Notes under the pieces: model-generated
What the model saw: only the letters and a program-made list of their open reading frames with translations
The model's database searches: none
Told to the model about the DNA's origin: nothing
In this document: positions 8,182-16,947 of the stretch, one piece after another
Layout of the letters: each line of letters starts with the position of its first letter
Position numbering within the stretch: position 1 is the stretch's first letter
Source of the DNA: Streptomyces fodineus
Lineage (GTDB): Bacteria > Actinomycetota > Actinomycetes > Streptomycetales > Streptomycetaceae
DNA: 64,000 bases
Assembly: GCF_001735805.1 (NCBI RefSeq)
Contig: NZ_CP017248.1
Coordinates: forward strand, 2,666,001 to 2,730,000
Reading direction: 5' to 3'
Made by a program: the position numbers and the translations under genes

Positions 8182-9674
8182 GCGCGCCGATGACCAGCAA
8201 GGACACCACCCTCATATCCCGCTTCCCGCACCTCAGGCGGGACTTCGCCGCCTCCCTCGTCGTCTTCCTGGTCGCGCTGCCGCTGTGCGTCGGCGTGGCC
8301 GTCGCCTCCGGGGTCCCGGCCGAACTCGGCCTGGTCACCGGCATCGTGGGCGGACTCGTCACCGGGCTGATGCGGGGCAGCAGCCTGCAGGTGTCGGGTC
8401 CGGCCGCCGGTATGACCGTGCTCGTCTTCGAGGCGGTCAAGGAGTTCGGGCTGCCGGTGCTCGGCGCGATCGTGCTCGCCGCCGGACTCCTCCAGGTCGG
8501 CATGGGCCTGCTGAAGCTGGGCCGTTACTTCCGCGCCATCTCGGTCTCGGTCGTCGAGGGCATGCTGGCCGGGATCGGACTGGTGCTCATCGCCGGGCAG
8601 TCGTACCCGGCGCTGGCGGCCAAGGCCCCCGACTCCGGCCTCGGCAAGGTCGCCGGCCTGCCCGGGGCGTTCCTGGACGCCCTCGGTGACGGCACGGCGG
8701 TGGCCTCGCTCGCGGTGTGCGCGGGCACGATCGCGGTACTGCTGCTGTGGAAGCACGCCCCGGCGAAGGTGCGTACGCTGCCCGGCCCGCTGGCCGCGGT
8801 GGGCCTCGCCACCGTCGCCGCGTTCGCGCTGGACCTGCCGGTGGCCACGGTGAAGGTGCGGGGCCTGCTGGGCTCGGTCCAGCCGCCGCCGCTCGGCGCC
8901 TTCGGTGAACTGGCGAGCGTCGGGGCGCTCGGCACGGTCGTCGCCTTCACGCTGATCGCGTCCGCCGAGTCGCTGTTCAGCGCGGCGGCCGTGGACCGGC
9001 TGCACTCCGGGCCGCGCACCGGGTATGACAAGGAGCTTGTCGCCCAGGGCGCCGGCAACACGGTGTGCGGGCTGCTGGGCGCGCTGCCGATGACCGCGGT
9101 GATCGTGCGCAGCGCGGCCAACGTCCAGGCGGGCGCGCGTACGAAGGCCTCCCGCGTCCTGCACGGAGTGTGGCTGCTGCTGTTCGCCGCGCTGCTGCCG
9201 GACGTGCTGGCCTGGATCCCTATCCCGGCGCTCGCGGGCATCCTGATCCACTCGGGTGCCAAGCTGGTCCCGGTCCGTGCACTGGCCGGCCTGTGGCGCG
9301 AGCACCGCGGCGAGGCGCTGATCCTGTCCGTCACCGCCCTGTCCATCGTGGCGGTCAGCATGTTCGAGGGCGTGCTGATCGGGCTGGCGCTGGCCGTGGT
9401 CAAGACGGCCTGGGAGGCCTCGCACGTCAGGCTGGAGGTCGTCGACAAGGGCGCGGGCCCGGTCGACGCCTACCTCTCGGGCAACGCGACCTTCCTGCGG
9501 CTGCCGAAGATCCTGGACAGCCTGGAGTCCCTGCCCCAGGACCGCCCGGTCCGTCTCGACCTGTCCGGGCTGCACCATCTGGACCACGCCTGCCGTACGG
9601 CCCTGGAGAACTGGGCCGAGCGGCACAGCGCGGTGGGCACGGAACCGGTGAAGGTCAGGGCGCAGGCCGTCTGA
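8178..9674 (+). CDS. SulP-family anion (probable bicarbonate) transporter
   Basis: 498 residues with 10 or more hydrophobic segments, the SulP signature region near the start (VVFLVALPLCVGVAVASGVP and the following GLVTG), and a short C-terminal STAS-like domain (about 425-498, with RPVRLDLSGLHHLDHACRTAL). The GTG start overlaps the carbonic anhydrase stop in a GTGA arrangement, so translation is coupled. Coupling with carbonic anhydrase makes bicarbonate the likeliest substrate; sulfate cannot be excluded from sequence. ATG at 8190 is an alternative start. Confidence 0.88.
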   Translation: MSAPMTSKDTTLISRFPHLRRDFAASLVVFLVALPLCVGVAVASGVPAELGLVTGIVGGLVTGLMRGSSLQVSGPAAGMTVLVFEAVKEFGLPVLGAIVLAAGLLQVGMGLLKLGRYFRAISVSVVEGMLAGIGLVLIAGQSYPALAAKAPDSGLGKVAGLPGAFLDALGDGTAVASLAVCAGTIAVLLLWKHAPAKVRTLPGPLAAVGLATVAAFALDLPVATVKVRGLLGSVQPPPLGAFGELASVGALGTVVAFTLIASAESLFSAAAVDRLHSGPRTGYDKELVAQGAGNTVCGLLGALPMTAVIVRSAANVQAGARTKASRVLHGVWLLLFAALLPDVLAWIPIPALAGILIHSGAKLVPVRALAGLWREHRGEALILSVTALSIVAVSMFEGVLIGLALAVVKTAWEASHVRLEVVDKGAGPVDAYLSGNATFLRLPKILDSLESLPQDRPVRLDLSGLHHLDHACRTALENWAERHSAVGTEPVKVRAQAV

Positions 9675-9688
9675 CGGCCGCTGTCTCC

Positions 9689-9724
9689 GGTCCGGGGTGC
9701 CCACACCCCTCGGCGTCCCGGACC
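9689..9724. terminator. Nested inverted repeat after the SulP gene
   Basis: GGTCCGG (9689-9695) pairs with CCGGACC (9718-9724), and an alternative inner stem GGGGTG/CACCCC forms at 9694-9709. It is 15 bp past the transporter stop and before the promoter region of the slipin gene. A Rho-independent-like terminator without T-tract is typical of Streptomyces. Confidence 0.5.
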
Positions 9725-9810
9725 GGTCCCCGGGCTTGTGGCTTCCGCTCCACCCCAGGCATATGGTTACAGCAGCGGACGAAAACGGACCTCTCCGTGA
9801 GGAGGTCACC

Positions 9811-10611
9811 ATGCTCCAGGAGCTGCTGGGCGCCGCAGCGGCGGTAGGTTCCGCCGCGGTGGTCTACTTGGCGATGGCGGCGCGGATCGTCAAGCAGTAC
9901 GAAAGAGGCGTGCTCTTCCGGCTGGGTCGGGTCGCGGGAGGCGAACGCGAACCCGGCCTGACCCTGGTGATCCCGTTCGTGGACCGGCTGCACAAGGTCA
10001 ACATGCAGATCGTCACGATGCCGATCCCGGCCCAGGAGGGAATCACCCGCGACAACGTCACCGTCCGGGTGGACGCGGTCGTCTACTTCCGTGTGGTCGA
10101 CGCGGCGAGCGCCCTGGTGAAGGTCGAGGACTACAAGTTCGCGGTGTCGCAGATGGCCCAGACGTCCCTGCGGTCGATCATCGGCAAGAGCGACCTGGAC
10201 GATCTGCTCTCCAACCGCGAGAAGCTCAACGAGGGCCTGGAGCTGATGATCGACAGCCCGGCCGTCGGCTGGGGCATCCAGGTCGACCGGGTCGAGATCA
10301 AGGACGTCTCCCTGCCGGACACGATGAAGCGGTCCATGGCCCGCCAGGCCGAGGCGGACCGGGAACGCCGGGCCCGGATCATCAACGCCGACGCCGAGTA
10401 CCAGGCCTCCAAGAAGCTGGCCGAGGCGGCCCAGCAGATGGCCGACACCCCGGCCGCCCTCCAACTGCGGCTGCTCCAGACGGTGATGGCGGTGTCCGCC
10501 GAGAAGAACTCCACGCTGGTTCTGCCCATCCCGGTGGAACTGCTGCACTTCCTGGAACGCGGTGCCCAGCAGCCCGCGCCGATCGGTGACGGAGAGCACC
10601 CCTCCGGCTAA
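9811..10611 (+). CDS. SPFH/stomatin-like protein (slipin)
   Basis: 266 residues. A hydrophobic N-terminal anchor (LLGAAAAVGSAAVVYLAMAAR) is followed by an SPFH/PHB domain with the expected ARIVKQYERGVLFRLGR, PGLTLVIPFVD and NVTVRVDAVVYFRV stretches, and a charged helical C-terminal part (SMARQAEADRERRARIINADAEYQAS). Such proteins form large membrane-bound oligomers that organise membrane domains. ATG 9811 is decided by the strong GAGGAGG five bases upstream. No NfeD partner gene is adjacent, so its client is unknown. Confidence 0.9.
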   Translation: MLQELLGAAAAVGSAAVVYLAMAARIVKQYERGVLFRLGRVAGGEREPGLTLVIPFVDRLHKVNMQIVTMPIPAQEGITRDNVTVRVDAVVYFRVVDAASALVKVEDYKFAVSQMAQTSLRSIIGKSDLDDLLSNREKLNEGLELMIDSPAVGWGIQVDRVEIKDVSLPDTMKRSMARQAEADRERRARIINADAEYQASKKLAEAAQQMADTPAALQLRLLQTVMAVSAEKNSTLVLPIPVELLHFLERGAQQPAPIGDGEHPSG

Positions 10612-10621
10612 CGTGCCCGGC

Positions 10622-11173
10622 ATGCGCAGAAGCTGGGTGATCGCCTTGGCCGCGACGGCCGCCGTAACGGGCTGTGGGGACGGCGGCGGCCGGGCCGCCG
10701 CGCCGTCCCCCACGGCCGCCCGCCGGCTGACCGTCACGAGTTCCGCGTACGCCGACGGCGGCACCGTCCCGCGGCGTGACACCTGCGACGGCGCCGGCCT
10801 CTCGCCTCCGCTGGCCCTCACCGGCGTACCCGCGCACACGGCCGCGCTGGCGCTGCTGCTGCGGGACCGCGACGCCCCGCACGGCACGTTCACGCACTGG
10901 CTGGTGTGGGACATCGACCCGCACACCACGCGGTTGCCGGCCGGGGAGCACCCGCGAGGGGCGACCGAGGGGCGCAACGACTTCGGGAAGACCGGGTACA
11001 GCGGGCCCTGTCCACCGCGCGGTGACCGGCCGCACCGCTATGTCCTCACGGTGTACGCCGTGGACCGTCGGCTCTCGCTCGCCGCGGATGCCTCTTCGGC
11101 GGATCTGCTGCGGTCGCTGTCGGGGCACACGCTTGCTGTGGGCACGTTGACGGGGCGGTACGGTCGCGGATAG
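10622..11173 (+). CDS. PEBP / YbhB-YbcL family lipoprotein
   Basis: 183 residues. A lipoprotein signal peptide ends with the lipobox AVTGC (Cys about residue 18). The mature part is a phosphatidylethanolamine-binding-protein-like domain of the bacterial YbhB/YbcL type: SPPLALTGVPAHTAALALLLRD, then TFTHWLVWDIDPHTTRLP and GKTGYSGPCPPRGDRPHRYVLTVYAV. The ligand is unknown. ATG 10622 lies 10 bp after the slipin stop; GTG 10613 is an alternative. The two genes may be cotranscribed. Confidence 0.85.
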   Translation: MRRSWVIALAATAAVTGCGDGGGRAAAPSPTAARRLTVTSSAYADGGTVPRRDTCDGAGLSPPLALTGVPAHTAALALLLRDRDAPHGTFTHWLVWDIDPHTTRLPAGEHPRGATEGRNDFGKTGYSGPCPPRGDRPHRYVLTVYAVDRRLSLAADASSADLLRSLSGHTLAVGTLTGRYGRG

Positions 11174-11212
11174 TGCCGTGGCCCGGTAAGGGATCCGGAG
11201 GGAAGGGTAGCG

Positions 11213-12067
11213 GTGGCGAAAGAGAGCAAAGCCCTCCGAGAGGTGATGCGGCTCCCGGTCGGCGAGCAGGTCGACCTGGACGCGTACGACACCCGGGCCA
11301 CGCCCGGCGCCCCCGACGGCAAGCAGGCCGCCGTGGCCGACGGTGCGCGGACGGGAAAGCGGCTGGCCCGGCTGCAGGAGCGGTTGTGGGCCTCCGGTGC
11401 GGCCGGGGACCGGCGGCGGGTGCTGCTGGTGTTGCAGGGGATGGACACCAGCGGCAAGGGCGGCACGGTCAAGCACGTCATCGGTCATCTCAACCCCGCC
11501 GGCTGCCGGATCCAGGCGTTCAAGGCGCCCACCGAGGAGGAGCGGCGGCACGACTTCCTGTGGCGGGTGCGCGCGGCCCTGCCCCGGCCCGGTGAGATCG
11601 GCATCTTCGACCGCTCGCACTACGAAGATGTCCTCGTCGCCCGGGTACGGCATCTCGCCCCGCCGGCCGAGATCGGCAGCCGCTACGGTCTCATCAACGA
11701 CTTCGAGCGGACCCTCGCCGAGGACGGCGTGACCGTGATCAAGTGCTTCCTGCACATCTCCAACGAGGAACAGCGGCGCCGGCTGCTGCGCCGCCTGGAC
11801 CGCCCGGACAAGCACTGGAAGTTCGCCCCCGGCGACATCGACGACCGCGTTCTGTGGCCCGCCTACCAGGAGGCGTACGAACTGGCGCTGGAGCGCTGCG
11901 CGGCGCCGCACGCGCCCTGGTACGTGGTCCCGGCGGACCGCAAGTGGTACCGGAACTGGGCGATCGGCCGCCTGCTGCTGGAGCACCTCCAGGAGCTGGA
12001 CCCGCGGTACCCGGAGGGTGACTTCGACGTGGCGGCGTGCCGGGAGCGGCTGCTGAAAGAGCCGTAG
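11213..12067 (+). CDS. Polyphosphate kinase 2 family protein
   Basis: 284 residues, the length of a single-domain PPK2. The family transfers phosphate between polyphosphate and a nucleotide. Walker A-like GMDTSGKGG is at residues 76-84; the FDRSHYEDVLVARV block (132-145) holds the Walker B aspartate and arginine, and the lid RRRLLRRLDRPDKHWKF follows. GTG 11213 is supported by GGAGGGAAGG just upstream. Whether it phosphorylates NMP or NDP cannot be told from the visible motifs. The next gene starts 18 bp downstream. Confidence 0.92.
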   Translation: MAKESKALREVMRLPVGEQVDLDAYDTRATPGAPDGKQAAVADGARTGKRLARLQERLWASGAAGDRRRVLLVLQGMDTSGKGGTVKHVIGHLNPAGCRIQAFKAPTEEERRHDFLWRVRAALPRPGEIGIFDRSHYEDVLVARVRHLAPPAEIGSRYGLINDFERTLAEDGVTVIKCFLHISNEEQRRRLLRRLDRPDKHWKFAPGDIDDRVLWPAYQEAYELALERCAAPHAPWYVVPADRKWYRNWAIGRLLLEHLQELDPRYPEGDFDVAACRERLLKEP

Positions 12068-12085
12068 CCCGGGTACCCGGCGGCC

Positions 12086-13609
12086 ATGCAGAAACAGCGG
12101 CAGGTCACCGGCTCGTACTGGCTCAGGACCGCACCCGGGCCGTCCCGTCCCGCCCTGACCGGCGACCTGGACGTGCAGGTGGCCGTCGTCGGCGCCGGTA
12201 TCGCCGGGCTGAGCACCGCGCACGAACTGGCCCGGGCGGGGCTCGGGGTCGCGGTGCTGGAGGCCGGACGGGTGGCGGCCGGGGTCACCGGGTACACCAC
12301 GGCCAAGCTGACCGCCCAGCACACCCTCGTCTACGACCGGCTGCGGCACACCCGCGGCCCCGAGGGGGCGCGGCTGTACGCCCGCTCGCAGTCGGAGGCG
12401 ATCGAGCACGCTGCGGCGCTGGTCGCCGAGCTGGGCATCGAGTGCGAGTGGGAGACCCGGGACGCGTACACGTATGTGCGGGACCGGGCGCGCATGGAGG
12501 AGGTGCGGGCGGAGGCGAAGGCGGCGCGGGAGGCGGGGCTGCCGGCCGCGTTCACCACGCAGACCGGGCTGCCGTTCCCGGTGGCGGGCGCGGTCCGGGT
12601 GACCGGGCAGGCCCAGTTCCACCCGGTGAAGTACCTGCGGGCGCTCGCCGACGACCTCGTCGCACGCGGCGGCCGGGTGTACGAGCGGACACGCGTCGTC
12701 GGGCTGCAGGAGGGCGGGGAGCCCTGCCGGCTGACGACCGAGTCGGGCCACACGGTCACCGCCCGGGATGTCGTGATCGCCACCCACTACCCGGTGTTCG
12801 ACCGCGCGCTGCTGTTCGCCCGGCTCTCCCCGCGCCGCGAGCTGGTCGTCGCGGGCCCGCTGGGCGAGGGCCCGGATCCGGAGGGCATGTACATCACGCC
12901 CGAGGAGAACACCCGCTCGGTGCGCACCGCGCCGTACGGCACGGACGGGCAGCGGCTGCTCGTCGTCACCGGGGAGCACTTCACACCCGGCACCGGGGAT
13001 GTGCCGGGCGGCCTCGACGGGCTCGCCGTCTGGGCCGAGGAGCACTTCCCGGGGGTGGCCCTGGACCAGGCCTGGGCGACGCAGGACAACGACTCCACCG
13101 ACTCCGTGCCGCTGGTCGGCCCCTTCCACCCGGCCGCCCGGCACACCTGGGTCGCCACCGGTTTCGGCGGCTGGGGACTGAGTGGCGGGATCATGGCCGG
13201 GCTGCTGCTGACCGCGCTGATCACCGGCCGGGAGTGCGCCTGGCGCGAGCTGTACGACCCGCGGCGGCTGAAGTCGGTGGTGCGCGAGGCGCCGTCGCTG
13301 CTGAGGACGCAGGCGGAGGTGGCCCGGCACTTCGTCGGCGACCGGCTGAAGGCGCCGGCCTCGGTGGACGACCTGGCGCCCGGCGACGGCGCGGTGGTCC
13401 GGGCGGACGGCGGCCGGCTCGCGGTGCACCGGGACGAGGAGGGCGCCCTGCACGCGGTCTCGGCCCGCTGCACCCACCTCGGTTGTCTGGTCTCCTTCAA
13501 CCGGGCCGAACGCGCCTGGGAATGCCCCTGCCACGGCTCGCGCTTCGGCGTCGACGGCACGGTGCTCCAGGGCCCGGCGGTCCGGCCGCTGGAGCAGCGG
13601 GAGATCTGA
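12086..13609 (+). CDS. FAD-dependent oxidoreductase with C-terminal Rieske [2Fe-2S] domain
   Basis: 507 residues. An N-terminal DAO-type FAD domain carries the dinucleotide motif VVGAGIAGLSTAHEL near residue 33 and the substrate-domain motif GYTTAKLTAQHTLVY. The C-terminal Rieske domain supplies cluster ligands Cys462 and His464 (CTHLGC) and Cys480 and His483 (CPCHGSRF). The fusion suggests electron transfer between an amine/acid oxidase-like flavin and an iron-sulfur cluster; the substrate is not known. Proteins of this layout are known in many bacteria. It follows the PPK2 gene closely. Its 3' end is partly duplicated just after the stop codon. Confidence 0.88.
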   Translation: MQKQRQVTGSYWLRTAPGPSRPALTGDLDVQVAVVGAGIAGLSTAHELARAGLGVAVLEAGRVAAGVTGYTTAKLTAQHTLVYDRLRHTRGPEGARLYARSQSEAIEHAAALVAELGIECEWETRDAYTYVRDRARMEEVRAEAKAAREAGLPAAFTTQTGLPFPVAGAVRVTGQAQFHPVKYLRALADDLVARGGRVYERTRVVGLQEGGEPCRLTTESGHTVTARDVVIATHYPVFDRALLFARLSPRRELVVAGPLGEGPDPEGMYITPEENTRSVRTAPYGTDGQRLLVVTGEHFTPGTGDVPGGLDGLAVWAEEHFPGVALDQAWATQDNDSTDSVPLVGPFHPAARHTWVATGFGGWGLSGGIMAGLLLTALITGRECAWRELYDPRRLKSVVREAPSLLRTQAEVARHFVGDRLKAPASVDDLAPGDGAVVRADGGRLAVHRDEEGALHAVSARCTHLGCLVSFNRAERAWECPCHGSRFGVDGTVLQGPAVRPLEQREI

Positions 13610-13631
13610 GCCGCTGGAGCGACAGGAGATC
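13586..13631. repeat. Imperfect tandem duplication of the 3' end of the Rieske oxidoreductase gene
   Basis: CCGCTGGAGC followed by a purine-rich stretch ending GGAGATC occurs at 13586-13606 and again at 13611-13631, a 25-bp period. The first copy encodes the last residues of the protein; the second is beyond the stop codon. Confidence 0.6.
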
Positions 13632-13717
13632 CCGGGGCCCGCCACGCGGGTGACCGTACCGCCGCGCCATGCGGGCATATCGCCATACAAGTGGTCATTC
13701 AGGCCTACGTTCGTACG

Positions 13718-14563
13718 GTGATCCCACGAGTACGCCGTATCACCGCCGTCTGCGCCATGGGCGCGGCTCTCACCGCCTGCGGTGCCGCGGGCGGTGTCCG
13801 TCAGGCCCCGGCCAGGCCCACCGTCTCCGCCTCCCCGGCCGCCTCGCGTCCGCCCGTGCTGGCCCCGGGGCCCGGCGGACTGACCCCGGTCTTCGACCAT
13901 GGCCCGCGCACCCGGGGCAGGACGCTCGCGCTGACCTTCGACGCCGACATGACCGCCGACCAGGGGCCCCGCGCCGCCGCCGGCGAGCATTTCGACAACC
14001 CGGGTCTCATCCGCGCCCTGCGCGCGCTGAAGGTGCCGGCGACGATCTTCATGACCGGCCGGTGGGCCGACGAGTACCCGGCCGAGGCCCGCAGCCTCGG
14101 CCACGACCCGCAGTTCGAGGTCGCCAACCACTCCTACAGTCACTACGCGTACACCGAGAAGTGCTACGGCCTGCCCGCCCTCGACCCCGGTGAGATGCGC
14201 GAGGACGTCGAGAAGGCGTACGCCTCCCTGCGCAACGCGGGCGTGCCGCACGCGCTGCCGTACTTCCGCTTCCCCGGCGGCTGTTACGACCAGCGGGCGC
14301 TGCGCGCGCTGAGCGGGGCCGGGGTGACGGCGGTGCAGTGGGACGTGGTGAGCGGCGACGCGTTCGCCACGGACGCCGACGCGGTCACCCGGCAGGTGCT
14401 GGAGGGCGTGAAGCCCGGCTCCGTGGTCGCCATGCACTGCACCCGCAGCGCCGCCCCGACCACCGAAAAGGTCGTCCGCGCGGTCGTACCGGAACTGCGC
14501 AAGCGGGGCTACCGGTTCGTGAAGGTCTCCGAGCTGATCGGCGAGACCGGCAAGCACCGCTGA
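13718..14563 (+). CDS. Polysaccharide deacetylase (NodB-like) lipoprotein
   Basis: 281 residues from GTG 13718 (GTG 13691 adds nine residues; neither has a good ribosome binding site). A lipoprotein signal with lipobox ALTAC is followed by a Pro/Ala linker and a carbohydrate esterase family 4 domain. The first NodB motif reads LALTFDADMT rather than the common TFDDG. The metal-binding NHSYSH motif and FRFPGGCYD are present, as is the C-terminal leucine/histidine-type motif GSVVAMHC. It probably removes acetyl groups from a cell-surface or environmental glycan; which one is unknown. Confidence 0.82.
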   Translation: MIPRVRRITAVCAMGAALTACGAAGGVRQAPARPTVSASPAASRPPVLAPGPGGLTPVFDHGPRTRGRTLALTFDADMTADQGPRAAAGEHFDNPGLIRALRALKVPATIFMTGRWADEYPAEARSLGHDPQFEVANHSYSHYAYTEKCYGLPALDPGEMREDVEKAYASLRNAGVPHALPYFRFPGGCYDQRALRALSGAGVTAVQWDVVSGDAFATDADAVTRQVLEGVKPGSVVAMHCTRSAAPTTEKVVRAVVPELRKRGYRFVKVSELIGETGKHR

Positions 14564-14642
14564 ACGTGCAGCGCCGATGGGCCGCCGTACGCCGAGGCTC
14601 TGCCCGCGATGCGAGTCGACGGAGGCGCGGCGCACCACCTGC

Positions 14643-15314
14643 TCAGGGTGACCGGCGGTCGGTGAGCCGGGCGGTCACGGCGAAGGCCGCCGCCGTGAGC
14701 AGGGCCGCCCCGGCCAGCGGCAGCAGCGGCACCGGAGCCCGGCCGGTCTGCGAACCGGTGACCAGACCGCTGACCGCGGCCTGCGCCGGGGAGCCGGTGA
14801 GCACCACCGCCAGCAGCGCGCCCAGCAGCATCGCGGGCACGGCGCGGCCGGTGGAGCGCAGCAGCGGCCGGTTGGTGAGCGCGCCGACGGCCGCGCCGAG
14901 CAGCGCGCAGGTGAGAATGGCCGGCAGCCCGGCCAGGCCGGCCCGCGCCAGGGGTACGCGGACCTGATGCCCGTTGCTCGCCGGATCGCTGATCAGCAGA
15001 ACCACCACGGTCGCCACCACTCCGAGCGCCACCGACGCGAGCAGCGCGGTCAGGAGACAGGCCAGGTGCGCCCGGACGGGGCCGCGCGCCGCGGCGGCAC
15101 AGGCGCGAGCCGCGTCCGGCTCGCCGGTGACACAGATCCGCACCAGCCAGGCCGCCACCGGAAGCAGACCGGCGGCCGTGTAGCCGAGCGAGTCGAGGAC
15201 GGGCTGGCCGCTTTGCACACTGATCCCGAGGAACGCGGTGTACAGGATCACCGGCGGCAGCCAGCGCTGGGAGCGCACCAGCAGGTCGGCCTGGTAGCGC
15301 AGGAGTGCGGTCAT
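14643..15314 (-). CDS. ABC transporter membrane protein (permease)
   Basis: 223 residues with about six hydrophobic segments and few charged residues, typical of an ABC-2-like permease without a recognised family motif. Its start overlaps the stop of the upstream ATPase gene by four bases, so the pair is translated together and should form one transporter. It is likely an exporter, since no binding protein is nearby. The substrate is unknown. Confidence 0.7.
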   Translation of the reverse strand: MTALLRYQADLLVRSQRWLPPVILYTAFLGISVQSGQPVLDSLGYTAAGLLPVAAWLVRICVTGEPDAARACAAAARGPVRAHLACLLTALLASVALGVVATVVVLLISDPASNGHQVRVPLARAGLAGLPAILTCALLGAAVGALTNRPLLRSTGRAVPAMLLGALLAVVLTGSPAQAAVSGLVTGSQTGRAPVPLLPLAGAALLTAAAFAVTARLTDRRSP

Positions 15315-16189
15315 GGGTGACTTCCGGGGTTCGGTACGGGATCGTCCGGGGGCGGGGTGACGCTCACGACGTGCCAGGGCGGGCGGGCCGTGAGGAGGAT
15401 GCGCAGGACCACGTCGGAGTGGGAGGCGGGGACGGCGAGGCGGTGGACGCCGGGTGCGGCCTGCTCGGCCCGGACGGCGGTCCGCGCCGCGTCGGGCGGC
15501 AGCTGTTCGCCGGCCGGCCCGCGCACGATGACGAGGGTGAGCGGTCCGGCCGACGAACTCGCCTGAGCCGTACGGAGCTTGAGGCCACCGTGGAGGACGG
15601 TGTACGTCGCGTCCGGTGCCCCGGCCAGCCGGCGCGGGTCGTGGTCCACGAACACCACGGCTCCCCCGGTGGCGGTCCGCTCGGCCACCGCCCGCTCCAG
15701 CTCGGCCCGCGCCGCCGCGTCCAGACCGGTCCAGGCCTCGTCCAGCACCAGCAGTTCCGGCTCGGCGAGCAGGGCCTGGGCGACGGCGACCTTCTGGCTG
15801 CTGCCTTTGGACAGCTGCGCCATGGGCGTGCCGGCGTACGCCCCGGCACCGAAGCGCTCCAGCCAGGTGCCGGCGGCGCGTTGTGCCGTACGGCGGCTCA
15901 GGCCGTGGATGGTGCCGAGGTGGGTGAGATAGCCGACGGCGGTGAAGGGGAGCGCCGAAGGGAAGCGCTCGGGGACGTAGGCCGTGCGGGGGCGGCCGGT
16001 GACGCGGCCCTCGCTGGGGGCGTCGAGCCGGGCCAGGATGCGCAGGAGGGTGGACTTTCCGGTGCCGTTCGCTCCTTCTATACGGGTGAGGGTTCCGGGG
16101 GTGAGGGTGAGGTCGACGCCTCTTAACACCCAGGGGCCGCGAAGGCCGTAGCGGCGGCCCACGCCTGCGAGCCGTAGATCACGTTGCAT
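15311..16189 (-). CDS. ABC transporter ATP-binding protein
   Basis: 292 residues with one ABC domain. Walker A is GANGTGKST (about residue 40), Walker B is LLVLDEAW, and the switch histidine lies in VVFVDHDP. The signature motif reads LSKGSSQK instead of LSGGQ, which is a real departure although such forms occur in ABC-2-type exporters. The last 80 residues are an extra non-ATPase tail. ATG 16189 is followed immediately by typical ABC strand 1. It is coupled to the permease gene by a 4-bp overlap. Confidence 0.85.
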   Translation of the reverse strand: MQRDLRLAGVGRRYGLRGPWVLRGVDLTLTPGTLTRIEGANGTGKSTLLRILARLDAPSEGRVTGRPRTAYVPERFPSALPFTAVGYLTHLGTIHGLSRRTAQRAAGTWLERFGAGAYAGTPMAQLSKGSSQKVAVAQALLAEPELLVLDEAWTGLDAAARAELERAVAERTATGGAVVFVDHDPRRLAGAPDATYTVLHGGLKLRTAQASSSAGPLTLVIVRGPAGEQLPPDAARTAVRAEQAAPGVHRLAVPASHSDVVLRILLTARPPWHVVSVTPPPDDPVPNPGSHP

Positions 16190-16221
16190 GGGGGCATTGT
16201 GGTCGGTTTAGGTTGGCTGGT

Positions 16222-16938
16222 GTGAGCCACGTTTCCCCGTCTCCCCCAGACAGTCCGTTCCAGGCCGAGCGCAACCCTCGCGACGAGGCACCCCAGTTCG
16301 TGCTGCCCCTCGTCGTACGGATCGAGCGCGGCGCGCCGCCCGCGCGAACCGACGCCCTGGAGACCGCCGCACGGGCCGTGCTCGCGCTGCTCGGGGACGA
16401 GCGGGCGTACGGGGACGGTGCGTGGGCCGAGGCGGTGCGGAGCTGGGAGGACGCACGGATCCGGAAGGTCGTCCGGCGGGCCCGGGGCGCCGAGTGGCGG
16501 CGGGCCGAGGCGCTGCCCGGTATCACGGTGACCGGCAAGTCCGCGGAGGTACGCGTCTTCCCGCCGATCCCGCTGGACGGCTGGCCCAAGGACCTGGCCA
16601 AGCTGCAGGTGTCCGGCACCGAGCTGGACGACCCGGAGCCGCCCGTCGCCGCCGACCCGGCACAGCCCGTGCTGTGGCTGAACCCGCAGCTGGAGATGTC
16701 GGCCGGGAAGGCGATGGCCCAGGCCGGGCACGCCGCCCAGCTGGCCTGGTGGGCGCTGTCCGGCGCGGAGCGCACCGCCTGGCGGGACGCGGGACATGCG
16801 CTGGCCGTCCGTACGGCCGGCCCTGCCGACTGGGCCCGGCTGACCGGCAGCGGGCTGCCGGTGGTGCGGGACGCCGGCTTCACGGAGATCGCGCCGGGCA
16901 GTTGCACGGTCGTCGCCGACCACCCGGCGCTGCGCTAG
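16222..16938 (+). CDS. PTH2-like peptidyl-tRNA hydrolase family protein
   Basis: 238 residues. The C-terminal half contains the PTH2 hallmark NPQLEMSAGKAMAQAGHAAQ, in which the conserved lysine, the Gln-Ala-Gly-His and the following helix can be seen, and later CTVVADHP. The N-terminal half (about 1-130) is not part of PTH2 and carries a charged/Arg-rich region. Bacteria already have a PTH1-type enzyme, so this may be an accessory activity. GTG 16222 is 32 bp from the divergent ABC ATPase start. Confidence 0.75.
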   Translation: MSHVSPSPPDSPFQAERNPRDEAPQFVLPLVVRIERGAPPARTDALETAARAVLALLGDERAYGDGAWAEAVRSWEDARIRKVVRRARGAEWRRAEALPGITVTGKSAEVRVFPPIPLDGWPKDLAKLQVSGTELDDPEPPVAADPAQPVLWLNPQLEMSAGKAMAQAGHAAQLAWWALSGAERTAWRDAGHALAVRTAGPADWARLTGSGLPVVRDAGFTEIAPGSCTVVADHPALR

Positions 16939-16947
16939 GAGGGCCGG

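Noticed and set aside
10382..14638. A 1418-residue open frame on the minus strand
   Set aside because: It runs antisense across five well-supported genes (slipin, PEBP, PPK2, Rieske oxidoreductase, deacetylase), is Arg/Gly/Pro/His-rich and has no recognisable domain; high GC leaves this frame free of stops.
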